DNA of 54,242 nt. Source: a virus. The stretch's first letter is position 1. Every line of letters begins with the position of its first letter. Position numbers and translations under genes: made by a program. The notes under the pieces are model-generated. The model saw only the letters and a list, made by a program, of their open reading frames with translations. It was not told where the DNA came from and did no database searches. Below are positions 1 through 10,379 of this stretch, piece after piece. The stretch lies in the IMG/VR virus record IMGVR_UViG_3300010150_000025, positions 1 through 54,242 of that record; one strand, written 5' to 3'.

Positions 1-580
1 CTAATGCGAAAGTTCTCATCATGCACTCCCTCCAGATACAGTCCCTCCATCATACTCTCTTATCCGCTTGGTCTGGCCGATGACACTCAGAGGCTAAACT
101 CCGAGTCCCGATTCAGCACCCCTCGTGGGATAAGTCTGCTACAACCTTTGCTGGGGGACAACGAGGGGGGCGAACCCTCCCTAAGCCGTGAAGAGGGTCG
201 TTGCCTAAGAGGTCAAGGGCGTGAAGTCGGAACTTAGATTCCTTCACGATTCCTAATCTCACCGATACGGTTCTGGAAAAACCAGAAACGGGTTGCGACT
301 GAAATAAGCGTTAAACTGAGTTCTGGGATTTGTTCGCCCCAGATGAGTGTCTGCCCTCAGAGGGGGTCGTGGTAAGGGTGGCATACCCACGACTTTCCAG
401 ATGAGGTCAATTCACGAAGCAGAGAACCCGCATCCAACATGGGGCGGCTCGTGGGTGGCTTAAAAATGAGAAAGACAAATCCAAGTCCTATCGGCCACTT
501 TAGAGAGAGTTCTATGGTTGAGGCTGGGAACAGCCCCAATGGAACGGAGTCTTAGGCAGGGATGCCTCTGATAGACTCGC
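1..580 (+). ncRNA. Candidate large structured RNA, 5' end possibly cut by window
   Basis: No convincing protein is encoded here, but perfect stems are packed through it. They are 119-126 with 161-168 (8 bp), 220-225 with 243-248 enclosing 229-232 with 239-242, 271-276 with 282-287, 322-327 with 338-343, 366-372 with 387-393 (7 bp), 522-526 with 531-535 closed by GGAA, and 547-552 with 573-578 enclosing 554-558/563-567 closed by GGGA. Both tetraloops fit GNRA. Base composition differs from neighbouring genes. It resembles in style the large ornate RNAs of phages (GOLLD, ROOL), but I recognise no family-specific motif. It is not recognisably RNase P, SRP or rRNA. The strand is assumed from the GNRA loops and the downstream gene. 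Confidence 0.55.
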
Positions 581-694
581 ATGTATAAGCGCAACCACTC
601 AGATAATATCTGTGCTGGGTTGTGTCGCAACCTGCTTCTATCCTTCAATTCAGACATCAACACTCACATAAACCCCCCAGAGCAACGCATCAGT

Positions 695-3600
695 ATGACA
701 GCACCCGCTATCACTCCAGCAACGGGTGTGCCAAAGTCAGCGGCTGACGCAGTTCCACCAATTGGCTCTCGTGGTTTGCCGTTCACATGGGCTTTGGCAG
801 ATTGGCCGAGCGACACAGCACCCGTCGCTCTCCAATTCGCTTTGAATGAAATCCCCATTCAGAAAACGACAGACAGATTGGCTCTCTTCGATGAAACCAT
901 CTGGGCTGAAAAACAGATGAATCCAATTGGCGTGAGTGGAACATCAATTCAGTTTGAGCCAATTGCACCAACCGCATCATACATTGAAAGCACTTATGCA
1001 ATCAATCAATTGGCAAATGTCAACCCAAGAACATTCCCACCAAGAGTCGCTGGTGCTGGAATCAATCAATCTCCACCATCTCTGAATCACGGCAGAGGTT
1101 CTCTGGTATTTTCCTCCACTATCAACGGAGTATCGAAGTCAATATATGACCCAGCAAAAGTCAGAGGCTCTGCTCAATATCAAGGATTATCATTCTCAAA
1201 CTGCGGCAGATTTGTTGACCATCCAGAAGAGAACTACGCATCTGCTCGCCCAGCAAACCACTCGTGGGTCAAGGCGCAAGAAGGATTCCAACCACATCTG
1301 CCAGCGTCATCGCTCGACTTTGGAACAGGAACAGTTCTCAAGGGCAACAACATCGAAACCGACCACGCCATTGGTGGTGTCGGAGATGGTCAGCCCAATT
1401 GTTTGGACACCCAATATGTGGGCTTTCAGACGATAACATCAACCGTTGTCAAATCGGTCTCAGCGATACCGTCAAATGGACTTGGCAGTATCTATGGAGA
1501 CTCACATAATTCAGTTCACTACACCAACCTCATTTGCTCAAATCTGGCGAATGATTTGGGTTATCCTGTGGAGATGGCGAATGGAGGAATACACCCCGTT
1601 CAATCCTATGAATACACTCGTCAGACTCATTGGTGCATCAATCTGGGAACTGCTCAGACAGCGTTGCGAGATGGCGTTGAAGCGTCATCTCCAGACGGCT
1701 TGACAAAAGCCAGCGGCTGGGTTGCACCTGCTGGGTTTGGGGTTGGCGCATACGACACCAATTCAGCATCTGCTGAGATGTCTCAAGCAAACCCAGCGGC
1801 TGGACTGTCGAGCAAGACTGAGACCATTCAACAGATAGTTCTCAACGACACATTCAGCGACGGTGCTTCTGGGCAAGTCCCAACCCCATCATCAACGCTG
1901 GGAGACATCACTCTGGGTGCAAGTGTTGTCCACGACACGGCTGGTCTGATTGGCTTTGAAGGGACAATCACAGCATCTGCTTTCTATGCACCCACTAAGG
2001 ACACAGACCCAACAGGAGTTCAAGGTGCAATCGCTCACGCATCTGGCAAAGGATATGCTGGATTGAATGTTCAAGTTCACTCTGGATTCGGCATCAGAAG
2101 GAACAAAGGAGGCATGGGTCGTCTGGGCAACCCATACAGATACGGTTCTGATGGAACGCCTGTCAGAGTGATGACAGATGCCATGAAAACACACGCTATG
2201 AGAGGCGATGGCACAGAAGGAACTGCTGATGCAAACTGCAATCAGACTTGGTTCAGAACAGGGACAGTCGGAGTGAATAATTCAGCCGTTCCATCATCAG
2301 ACCCAGATGGAATCCCAGCCATCGGAGACCCGCAACCCAAGCCAGCACCAGATTCCGTATTCCAACATTTCATGATTGGCGAAACTCCAGAAAATGTCGG
2401 TGGAACTGATGGAAGAAAAATTATCGGGGCTAATATGCCAGCAAGCGGCATGTGCAACGAGATTCATAATTCCTATTCAACAGGCAAATGGATTGCCAAT
2501 GGAGTGCCGACAAAAGTGCAAATTATACCTGTCATAACAGGGTATGAAGATATTCCTGTTTCAGTCGGTGCGGCCAAACTTGGTTTGTTCCCATCGGCAC
2601 AGATTCAGATGTTCAGAAAGCCTCTGGTGGATTATCACATATTGGTCTCAATAACCGACAGCCCAGAGACCAGAGCAAACACAGACCCAACAAATCCGTT
2701 TGATGGAGACCCAACCCAGAGGAATGTGCCAGACCCTCAGAGATTGAGTGCGAATGCTGACTATTCCAAGCAGGGCTGTGTCATCTATCATGGCATATTC
2801 AGAATTGACCCACAGACTCTGGAACAGATATTCATTGACATGAATGAACAGTCTGGAATGGTGTTTAACATGGATGCTGACGGCGGTGCGGTCTGCCCAT
2901 CATCTGTGATTCCTCGCCACGACTATGGCAAGGTTGGAACTGTGCAACAGGGATGGGGATTGCATCAAGCAACACCATTCAGACCTATTGCTCTGACAGA
3001 CAAATTGGGCAAAGTTCCTCGTCTGGGCGGTGCTATCGAGGGCGGTGGATTTTATCAGCGTGGAGGCATCTCTCACCTCTGGGATGGGTGTGAATATGGT
3101 GGTGAGATATTCGTCGGTGCTGACTGTATCAAACCACACGAACTCCAGACATCAGCGGCCAATGGAACAAACGAGTTTGGTCAGCCAACATTCGGCATAT
3201 TTGGCAACGGACAAATCTGGGCTGATGGCACAGGTGCGCCCAAGAGACCAACAGGAATGGAACTTTTCGTCTGGAGATATTCACCACAGGATGACCCATT
3301 ATACCCATCTGTTTCTGATGGCTACATGGCTATGAACAGCCTCACAGATGGTGCGAACAAGCATGGCATCCCATACACGCCAGCGATGGACAACATCACT
3401 CCACAGCCAGCGTCATGGCATAAGCCCAGAACAGGCAATCTGGAGGGCGCAGTTTGGGCAATCCACGATTGGGTTATGCCACAGGTCGAACTGATGCGCT
3501 ATCTGGGCAGAGAAGAAAAGACAGAGGCTGAACATTATGAAGTATCTGGCTCTCACACTTATCATCCAAGTCTGCATTGTTCCTCGCTCAGAGCGATGGA

Positions 3601-6600
3601 TGACGGGCGATTCATGATGGCGGCTGTTCATGTTGACTACATCAAGACAGAAGCAGACTATCCAACGAATGAAATTAGTTATCCTCTCAATCCAGACCTT
3701 GATGTGGCATCGTGTCCCGCTGGCTACTACTATTCGGGCGGCAAGTGCATACCGTTGGTTGGCTCTGGAGATTCACCCAGCGGCACAACACCAGACCCTC
3801 AATCTGGAGACAATGTTCCATCCACCAATCAAGAGCAACCAGCACCCGTCAATGGGACAGGTGGCTCAACACCAAACAAACAGGATAACTTCTCACTCCA
3901 TCCAACATGGTCAAAGATGAAAGCGAACACACAGGCTCGCTCGTTGATTATGATGTTCTCTGATGTCAAGTCTGACGACGCAACAGGACTTGCGGCGAGA
4001 GGAAAAGCACTATTCGATATTGAGTGGGATAGAGTCGCCATAGGCACACGAGAGACACAGACTCTCGCCACTCAGAATTGGAGATACGGAGATACATGGT
4101 GGAGTGGCTCACGCATCTCATATTGGTATCAAGAATCTGGTCAGAGAGCCATCCCAATCACCTATGGTTCATATCCAGATTGCCGAATGTCCTATGCAAA
4201 CTTGCCTCGCTCTTTGCCGTTTTTAGTCAATGAGTTTCCAGATTCCTCTGGGGATTTGTCATCAAAAGCCAGAATCGCTTCTGGATTCCCAATGCTTCAA
4301 CCAGCATTTATCGCACTCAATATGCAAGCACCATTCCCTTCCGTGTTTGAAAACAACAATCGTCAAGCCAAGTCTGAAAGAACTTGGACTCTCCAGCGTG
4401 AAAAACATCTGAAACTGACACGCTTTGTTCCAACAACAATCGGCTTCGCTGACTTTGGTGCTGGTGCAAATCCACATCAAGAATATGGCTGGTCTGGCTG
4501 GTCATTCCCTCGTGGTCTGTATGACCCGATGGGCTATGGAGACAACACATCATTCTTCTCAGACTCTCCAGAAGCAGACCTTGTTCCATTTGGAACAGTC
4601 GTCGCACCGACTGAACAAGCGATATTCAGAGGCATGGGTCAGTCTGGAACAGACGATGACGACCCAGCGGCGGCGGCGAGCAATCCACTCAGTCCAGACT
4701 TTGGATATTCTCTGGACTTGTCAGCGGTCTCATTCCCTGTTGTTCTTGAGTCAGTTTTCATATACAAAACAGGAACATCACAAGAAAAAATGATTGTTCC
4801 AACGACTTGCGGCTCAATCCCAGAGATTGTTTCTGTCATGCTAACTCCAGCGTTATGTGGCTATGTGGGAATTGATACTGAGTATGTCAACACAGGTCTC
4901 CCACCTCTTTCAGTTTCAACGCTATACACAGGGATTGAAAGAACATTCGACCTTTCAAATCTGCCACCGAATGAGCAGTTTGGAATCATGAACTTTGAGT
5001 TCATTCAATTGGATGGGGTCAAGTATTATTTCAAGCGCAACGGTTCGTCTGGCGCACGATTGTTGAGAGGCGGCGTTGGCGGCTGGTCTCATCACGGTGC
5101 GTTGCACTATGGAATCTCAACCAAACTGCATCCATATCGTGTGGACAGAGTGATGAAGCAGGTTCACGGTGGAGTCGGATATGACTTGCCTCTGCACCTT
5201 CTGAAACCACCAAAGGCGCATGTCAGAGCCAGAGCAGGGGCGACGAACTCCATTGAACTTGAACTTGAAACTCCGTTCCACAGGACTGACAACATTCACC
5301 TTATGGGGGCAACGAACTTCAACGAAGGTTTCAATCTGGGCGGCGAGAGTCCACCGAATGCGCCAAGACCTGTGATGGGTCAGTATTATCTCAGAACCAA
5401 CCTGTGGGACAAGCCTCTGTATGGCGAGGGTGGAACACACGCACCTCTTGTTGCACCTCTGGCTGAACTCAATTCACGAGTTCACGGGCCCATAATCTCT
5501 GGCTCACAGGCTCTGGAGGCATTCTGGTCAGACCATCCAACCGACCACTTTCACGCATCAGCGATGCCGATTCTGCCCAATTCAGATTATGATTTGGAGA
5601 TGATTGAACATCTGAATTATTCACCGATGATGTTGGCTCTCGACACCAACGACCTTGATGTTCTGGCACTTGGAGAGCAATTGGAATCCTCCGTTGATGT
5701 GCATGTCAGCAAGACAGCCAAGCCATATTGGGACTCTGGTGCGATTGTATCAGCACAGGGAGAAGGCTATCGTGGGAACAAAGCAAATCACATGATTGAG
5801 ACATCAGCGATGATGAATGGATTGGACATCAACAATGGAGGCTCAAACGCTTCTCAGTATGCGTTTGGCTCACAGGAGATGAGCATGGGAATGGGTCAGA
5901 GAAGTCTGCGAACTCCAGATGGAACTCTGCATCAATTCCACATCAGACGGTCTGCTCAAGCAGGTTCAAACAATCTGCCTCAATGGACTCACTACAAGAA
6001 GCCACTCTATGGAGATGTTTTCTGGAACAGCAAGGCGATGAAGCCAGACCCAGCATCTGCAATTCACGCAGGTCATGATGAAATTGCACCCTTATTGAAC
6101 TCGATAGGGGCAAACGGAGATGGAACAGCAGAATCTCTCGGCAAAGTCATGGGTGCGGCTTTCTGTTCAGATTCAAATGGAACAATTCATGCTGTGGTTG
6201 AGATTCACGCCAGCAGTTCTGCTGGACATAAAGCACATCGGCTGTATTATCACCGATGCGAGCGCAAGACAATCACATACAACCCAGAGCCTGTGTATGA
6301 TTGGGATTGGACTGTCAATGCGCCTGTTCTGATTCAGAATGTTGCTGTTGAAACTCATCTGGCTGGGACAATGTTTGACTTGAGACAACCATCAATCGCA
6401 TGTGATTCATCAGACAGAATCCATCTGGCGTGTGTCCAGATAAACCAAGACATGACAGTTCCAAGAACCAGAATCCTATACACATGCAAACTCGCTGGTG
6501 AGTCGTCATTCCCAGAGTTCTTGCCAACCAACACAGGACAAGAAGGATTGCCAGAGGACAGGCGTTGGCAATTGGTTCAGAATGCCATCGTGGATGCCAG

Positions 6601-7810
6601 CCAAACCTCACTCAATTCTGAGACCTCATCATTCCACTACACCACCTTCAATCAAGAGCCAAAGGTCGTGCTGAGGGGAGACAATGTGCCTGTGATTTTC
6701 TATCGTGGCAAGCCTCTGCAATCATTCGCCACAGCCGACAGAGTGCATGATGCAATATACTGCAACATCGGCAAATCGCCATCGAGTGCCAATGACCCAT
6801 CTGGTGCATTCGTGTTTGACCCAACCACGCCTTGTCATGTTGTTGGACTCAGACCAGACAGCAAGAATCCAATCGAGGACTTCAATGTTCAATACTATGA
6901 CGCTATCATTGACGAGAGAGATATTGCTTATGTCGTGTCAACCAAGAATGACTATGACCACTCTGATGCTCACGCACCCAGACAGACGCTGATGACCTTC
7001 TTTGACACCAACAAGACATTCGCTCAACAATACACCACGACAGACGGTCTGGGAACTCATCTGACCATCTGGCAGGGCAAGGAATACACAACCGCTGGAG
7101 ATGCTAAGGTTGACAACAATTATCGTGATTTGACATTGACAACAAACGGCAAAGGCGAGATTCATTTGATAATGACATTCTGCATGATTGGAGACAACCC
7201 AGACAGATTCGGGGAGACATTCAGAGATGCGGCGAGACCACAGGTGAGGCAATCTGCGCTCGCACCACTTCAATGGGCGGCGACTCCAGCACCAAGCAGA
7301 AATGTTTCACCACAGGAACAGTATGTTGGAGGATTCATCAAGCCATTGGTATCACCAAATTGGACAGGACAGGTTGTCCCACCAATGCCTCCATACAAAG
7401 CAAGCAATCCAAACCGCAGAGAGCATAATCACATCATGCACATCTGGATTCCAAGCGTTGAGTTTGATGAAAACAATCATGTTCTTCGCTCGATGAATAT
7501 CCGCTGGCTGTCAGTTCCATCTATTCGATTCGATACGGCATCTCAGTCTTGGACTCCTGTTGGTTCTGCTCAGACAATGGCTGGTGAAGAGGACTTCCCA
7601 CATCACAGTCCTCAGATTCGGTATCAGCGATTCTGGGGATTCGATGCAAGTGAACTTGACTTGCGCTGGCACACCAACGAACTGTCTTGGTATCGCACCA
7701 ACACACGAGGTTCTGATGTCTATTATCCATCTGCTGGTGGAGTTCAGATGCAATTAGGCACAGGACAAGAATCGGGGCAGGGAGTGGCTGGATTCCCTAA
7801 TGGACTTTAG
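695..7810 (+). CDS. Giant probable virion structural protein (2371 aa)
   Basis: By far the largest gene. An upstream in-frame ATG at 581 falls in the structured RNA region, so the ATG at 695 is preferred; a TATA-like CATAAA lies about 27 nt before it. The protein is rich in Ser, Gly, Asn, Pro and aromatic residues, with no enzymatic motif that I recognise. The last third has repeated beta-propeller-like segments of the type D-S-x-G/D-x-I-H (near residues 1830, 1920 and 2160), similar to BNR/Asp-box repeats. A short Cys-rich EGF-like patch (CPAGYYYSGGKC) lies near residue 1010. Size, composition and single-gene transcription suggest a tail, baseplate or receptor-binding protein exposed on the virion. 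Function is inference; it could equally be a tape-measure-like or spike protein. Confidence 0.75.
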   Translation: MTAPAITPATGVPKSAADAVPPIGSRGLPFTWALADWPSDTAPVALQFALNEIPIQKTTDRLALFDETIWAEKQMNPIGVSGTSIQFEPIAPTASYIESTYAINQLANVNPRTFPPRVAGAGINQSPPSLNHGRGSLVFSSTINGVSKSIYDPAKVRGSAQYQGLSFSNCGRFVDHPEENYASARPANHSWVKAQEGFQPHLPASSLDFGTGTVLKGNNIETDHAIGGVGDGQPNCLDTQYVGFQTITSTVVKSVSAIPSNGLGSIYGDSHNSVHYTNLICSNLANDLGYPVEMANGGIHPVQSYEYTRQTHWCINLGTAQTALRDGVEASSPDGLTKASGWVAPAGFGVGAYDTNSASAEMSQANPAAGLSSKTETIQQIVLNDTFSDGASGQVPTPSSTLGDITLGASVVHDTAGLIGFEGTITASAFYAPTKDTDPTGVQGAIAHASGKGYAGLNVQVHSGFGIRRNKGGMGRLGNPYRYGSDGTPVRVMTDAMKTHAMRGDGTEGTADANCNQTWFRTGTVGVNNSAVPSSDPDGIPAIGDPQPKPAPDSVFQHFMIGETPENVGGTDGRKIIGANMPASGMCNEIHNSYSTGKWIANGVPTKVQIIPVITGYEDIPVSVGAAKLGLFPSAQIQMFRKPLVDYHILVSITDSPETRANTDPTNPFDGDPTQRNVPDPQRLSANADYSKQGCVIYHGIFRIDPQTLEQIFIDMNEQSGMVFNMDADGGAVCPSSVIPRHDYGKVGTVQQGWGLHQATPFRPIALTDKLGKVPRLGGAIEGGGFYQRGGISHLWDGCEYGGEIFVGADCIKPHELQTSAANGTNEFGQPTFGIFGNGQIWADGTGAPKRPTGMELFVWRYSPQDDPLYPSVSDGYMAMNSLTDGANKHGIPYTPAMDNITPQPASWHKPRTGNLEGAVWAIHDWVMPQVELMRYLGREEKTEAEHYEVSGSHTYHPSLHCSSLRAMDDGRFMMAAVHVDYIKTEADYPTNEISYPLNPDLDVASCPAGYYYSGGKCIPLVGSGDSPSGTTPDPQSGDNVPSTNQEQPAPVNGTGGSTPNKQDNFSLHPTWSKMKANTQARSLIMMFSDVKSDDATGLAARGKALFDIEWDRVAIGTRETQTLATQNWRYGDTWWSGSRISYWYQESGQRAIPITYGSYPDCRMSYANLPRSLPFLVNEFPDSSGDLSSKARIASGFPMLQPAFIALNMQAPFPSVFENNNRQAKSERTWTLQREKHLKLTRFVPTTIGFADFGAGANPHQEYGWSGWSFPRGLYDPMGYGDNTSFFSDSPEADLVPFGTVVAPTEQAIFRGMGQSGTDDDDPAAAASNPLSPDFGYSLDLSAVSFPVVLESVFIYKTGTSQEKMIVPTTCGSIPEIVSVMLTPALCGYVGIDTEYVNTGLPPLSVSTLYTGIERTFDLSNLPPNEQFGIMNFEFIQLDGVKYYFKRNGSSGARLLRGGVGGWSHHGALHYGISTKLHPYRVDRVMKQVHGGVGYDLPLHLLKPPKAHVRARAGATNSIELELETPFHRTDNIHLMGATNFNEGFNLGGESPPNAPRPVMGQYYLRTNLWDKPLYGEGGTHAPLVAPLAELNSRVHGPIISGSQALEAFWSDHPTDHFHASAMPILPNSDYDLEMIEHLNYSPMMLALDTNDLDVLALGEQLESSVDVHVSKTAKPYWDSGAIVSAQGEGYRGNKANHMIETSAMMNGLDINNGGSNASQYAFGSQEMSMGMGQRSLRTPDGTLHQFHIRRSAQAGSNNLPQWTHYKKPLYGDVFWNSKAMKPDPASAIHAGHDEIAPLLNSIGANGDGTAESLGKVMGAAFCSDSNGTIHAVVEIHASSSAGHKAHRLYYHRCERKTITYNPEPVYDWDWTVNAPVLIQNVAVETHLAGTMFDLRQPSIACDSSDRIHLACVQINQDMTVPRTRILYTCKLAGESSFPEFLPTNTGQEGLPEDRRWQLVQNAIVDASQTSLNSETSSFHYTTFNQEPKVVLRGDNVPVIFYRGKPLQSFATADRVHDAIYCNIGKSPSSANDPSGAFVFDPTTPCHVVGLRPDSKNPIEDFNVQYYDAIIDERDIAYVVSTKNDYDHSDAHAPRQTLMTFFDTNKTFAQQYTTTDGLGTHLTIWQGKEYTTAGDAKVDNNYRDLTLTTNGKGEIHLIMTFCMIGDNPDRFGETFRDAARPQVRQSALAPLQWAATPAPSRNVSPQEQYVGGFIKPLVSPNWTGQVVPPMPPYKASNPNRREHNHIMHIWIPSVEFDENNHVLRSMNIRWLSVPSIRFDTASQSWTPVGSAQTMAGEEDFPHHSPQIRYQRFWGFDASELDLRWHTNELSWYRTNTRGSDVYYPSAGGVQMQLGTGQESGQGVAGFPNGL

Positions 7811-7814
7811 AGCG

Positions 7815-7866
7815 TTTTTTGTTTGATTTGCGTGATTTTCAAGTCAGACAGGGCTGTCTTGAAAAT
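7815..7866 (+). terminator. T-run and hairpin after the giant gene
   Basis: Just after the stop codon comes a T-rich stretch (7815-7829), the usual archaeal termination signal. A long hairpin follows: 7835-7843 pairs perfectly with 7858-7866, and the inner bases 7846-7850 can extend it. Termination is inferred. Confidence 0.5.
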
Positions 7867-7914
7867 AGACAAATCTGTATTGAACTCAATATGCAAGCGA
7901 TACTGCGAGACTTA

Positions 7915-7950
7915 GGAACAAAACCATTGAGATTCCGATACTTTCTTATA
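7915..7950 (+). promoter_or_regulatory. Class A promoter: 20-bp upstream element plus TATA
   Basis: GGAACAAAACCATTGAGATT at 7915-7934 is followed by TTCTTATA ending at 7950, 23 nt before the ATG at 7973. The same element and spacing recur before five other genes in the window. The mRNA is predicted to be leaderless. Confidence 0.75.
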
Positions 7951-7972
7951 GTTCGACCTTTTGGCTTGACAC

Positions 7973-8368
7973 ATGACCTATACCGTCAAGATGATTAACA
8001 ACCAGCCAGATTATGAGACCGAATACCCACACACCATTGAAGGTGGCATAATGCACTATCGTGGGTTCAGCACATTCCCAGACCACTCGACGGCATGGGG
8101 CGGTGAGATTGATGGCATAACCACATTCGTGTGCCGCACCGTTGAACTAAATGCCGCTAAAGCAGAGTCAAAGAATTGGTCGGTCATGGGATGCCAACAC
8201 CCAATGCAAGGCGATGAGAAGGGCTACAAGCAACGCCCATACTTCTTTGTTCCACAGACTGACCAATTCATCGCTCAAGCAGAACAGAACCTCGCTGATT
8301 CAGACCTTTCTGATGATGAAAAAGATGAGGTTCGTGCGCTCTGGGAATCATACGGATGGTATGCTTGA
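7973..8368 (+). CDS. Hypothetical protein, 131 aa
   Basis: I do not recognise this family. It is a soluble, acidic protein with an aromatic-rich N-terminal half and a charged helical C-terminus (about residues 100-128, with a DDEKDEV stretch). It stands alone between a terminator-like hairpin and a hairpin-rich intergenic region, and has its own class A promoter. It is therefore probably expressed with the other small genes carrying that promoter element, which look like host-interaction genes. The ATG is supported by the TATA box about 27 nt upstream. Confidence 0.75.
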   Translation: MTYTVKMINNQPDYETEYPHTIEGGIMHYRGFSTFPDHSTAWGGEIDGITTFVCRTVELNAAKAESKNWSVMGCQHPMQGDEKGYKQRPYFFVPQTDQFIAQAEQNLADSDLSDDEKDEVRALWESYGWYA

Positions 8369-8432
8369 ATTGAGATTCTGATTTGAGAGTCCAGAAGTAT
8401 TGATGCTGGGTCTGGAATCAGTTCCCATCATT

Positions 8433-8550
8433 AGCCCCCTAAAGGGGGCTACTCCAATTAACCAATCCAATGGGGGAGTTAAGACACATATACATTGAAC
8501 AAAGTGTGTATGTATGGAGATAGGGGTTTGTTTGATTCATTAAGGTGGGA
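8433..8550 (+). promoter_or_regulatory. Hairpins, repeat element and promoter before the helicase gene
   Basis: A perfect G/C hairpin, AGCCCCC-TAAA-GGGGGCT, spans 8433-8450. A weaker inverted repeat lies at about 8485-8513. Then GATAGGGGTTTGTTTGATTCATT (8518-8540), which runs into the TATA-like TTCATTAAGGTGGG (8536-8549), 27 nt before the ATG at 8566. The hairpin and the GATAGGGG...GATTCATT element recur in the origin-like region near 46820-46868, so this may be a binding site of a replication or regulatory protein as well as a promoter. Confidence 0.5.
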
Positions 8551-8565
8551 GTGTCTGCTGAGGGT

Positions 8566-10305
8566 ATGTCAGTCGTGAGAATAGACATTCCTTCACGAGC
8601 CGAACTCCCAGACATGTGGGATGAGATTCGCCCAGATTTTCCAATGCCATCACCTCGCAAGTATCAAGACGATGCTCTCTCTGTGATTTATTGGGCGTTG
8701 GCAAACGATAACTTTGACAACATCGTTGTTGAAGCACCGACAGGAATAGGCAAATCCGCCATCGCTATGACTGTCCAGAACAGATTCCAATCCGCATACC
8801 TTCTGAGTCCGACGCTTGGCCTCACAGAGCAATACAGGCGTGATTATGGGCATGTCGTGAAAGAAGTCAAGGGCAGGTCAAACTTTCCATGCTGGGTTGA
8901 AACCAAGACCGCTGACAAAGCACCTTGCTATGTTGGCAAGAACAGATGCCCTCACACCCAAGAGATTGACCCTTGCCCATACTATGACCAGAAGTTCCAA
9001 GCGAGGGATGCCAGAATCACTCTGACGAATCCAGCATATCTGTTCAGAGTCGTGAAGTCTCCAGACGGTTCATTTGGTCAGCGTGATTTTGCTATCATAG
9101 ACGAGGCTCACGGCCTTGAATCATTCTTCATGGGGCTACTTGAGGTCAAAGTCAATCAAGCCGATTTTAACGCTGTATTCGGGGCAAAGACGGCATTCCC
9201 CATGCACTATCACCCAGCCGATTGGAAACCAGACATTCAGCGTCTGTATGACGGGGCAAAGAAAACGATGGCACACGCAGAAGAGGATGAGAACAAAGAC
9301 CTGTCTGACAAAATGCGAGCCATAGTCAGCAAGTGTGCGACATTCTTGGAACTGCTTGAGGACTCAAACAACCTCGTCATCGAATCCAATTCTGACAGGC
9401 AGGGCAGATTCATTCTGGCAAAACCCGTCAGAGTCAATCACCTCGCACCAGATTTATTGGACTCAATATCTCGCCAGAGGATTTTTCTGAGCGCAACAAT
9501 TCTCGACATCGAAACATTCCTGTCTGGTCTTGGACTGTCCGACCAGAAAACTCTGTATGTCAGAATCGTGAACTCGCCATTCCCAAAGGAGAACTTCAAT
9601 GTGTATTATTCGCCATGCGGGTCAATGGCATACTCAAAACGAGAGAAGTCCATCCCCAAGCAGGTCAAGGCCATCGCAGGGATAATGAGTCGCTTCAAGG
9701 ACAAGAGAGGGGTCATTCTGCCACATACTCATGCGATACGCAAGGCTCTGGTTGAGGGACTCACGGAGGCTGGGTTTGGAGACAGGATAATCAGCCACGA
9801 CTCCAACGGTCTGGCTCGTCAGAAGGCACTCGACACATTCTTTGAATCCAAGCGAGATGACTTGGTTCTCATCTCAACCTATGTCGGTGAAGGATTTGAC
9901 TTCAAGGGCAAATTGGCTGAGTGGCTGGTTCTCTGCAAAGTGCCTTATGGATTCATTCAAGACCCACAGGTCAAGACCAGAATGGAACAGGATGAACACG
10001 AGTGGAGGCGTGAACACGAAGGCTCTCCATCGTGTCCGTATGAACCTCCCAACAAATACTCCAACGGCCTGTGTAGTTCATTCTCATGCCATAAGCCATG
10101 TCAAGGCTGGTTCAATCTCCAGACGACTTTGAAGATGGTTCAAGGGGCTGGCAGAATCAACAGAACTCCAGACGATGTTGGACATTTGTTCATCCTCGAC
10201 CAATCGTGGGACAGATACTATCGGCTCAACGGCCACCTTCTGCCGTCATGGTTTAGAGATGGAATCAAACCGCCACCAGCGTGGCTTAAACGGCATCTGG
10301 TGTGA
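8566..10305 (+). CDS. Superfamily 2 DNA helicase, XPD/DinG-like
   Basis: Predicted 5'-3' ATP-dependent DNA helicase for repair or replication. Visible motifs are Walker A EAPTGIGKS (residues 56-64), a DEAH box (IIDEAHGLE, about 179-182) and a C-terminal motif VI-like QGAGRINR. Between motifs I and II there are four cysteines (about residues 109, 121, 128 and 137), spaced like the 4Fe-4S cluster of XPD/DinG helicases. At 579 aa it is slightly short for XPD but complete. The ATG at 8566 is preferred over an upstream in-frame GTG because it lies 27 nt after the TATA-like box, in line with other genes here. A second Cys-rich patch near residues 490-525 may bind another metal. Confidence 0.88.
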   Translation: MSVVRIDIPSRAELPDMWDEIRPDFPMPSPRKYQDDALSVIYWALANDNFDNIVVEAPTGIGKSAIAMTVQNRFQSAYLLSPTLGLTEQYRRDYGHVVKEVKGRSNFPCWVETKTADKAPCYVGKNRCPHTQEIDPCPYYDQKFQARDARITLTNPAYLFRVVKSPDGSFGQRDFAIIDEAHGLESFFMGLLEVKVNQADFNAVFGAKTAFPMHYHPADWKPDIQRLYDGAKKTMAHAEEDENKDLSDKMRAIVSKCATFLELLEDSNNLVIESNSDRQGRFILAKPVRVNHLAPDLLDSISRQRIFLSATILDIETFLSGLGLSDQKTLYVRIVNSPFPKENFNVYYSPCGSMAYSKREKSIPKQVKAIAGIMSRFKDKRGVILPHTHAIRKALVEGLTEAGFGDRIISHDSNGLARQKALDTFFESKRDDLVLISTYVGEGFDFKGKLAEWLVLCKVPYGFIQDPQVKTRMEQDEHEWRREHEGSPSCPYEPPNKYSNGLCSSFSCHKPCQGWFNLQTTLKMVQGAGRINRTPDDVGHLFILDQSWDRYYRLNGHLLPSWFRDGIKPPPAWLKRHLV

Positions 10306-10352
10306 ACAAGTCTGAAAGGTTTGGTGTGCTAAGTGGAGAACAGAACAATTGA

Positions 10353-10358
10353 TATAGA
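10353..10358 (+). promoter_or_regulatory. TATA box of the small-gene operon
   Basis: ATTGATATAG lies 27 nt before the ATG at 10380. It probably drives the overlapping run of genes that follows, up to about 13823. Confidence 0.5.
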
Positions 10359-10379
10359 TGAACTTCTTGGGGTATCAAC

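Noticed and set aside
4-237. Open frame of 77 codons in the first 240 bases
   Set aside because: Codon use is unlike the other genes, there is no promoter spacing, and the bases are committed to perfect stems.
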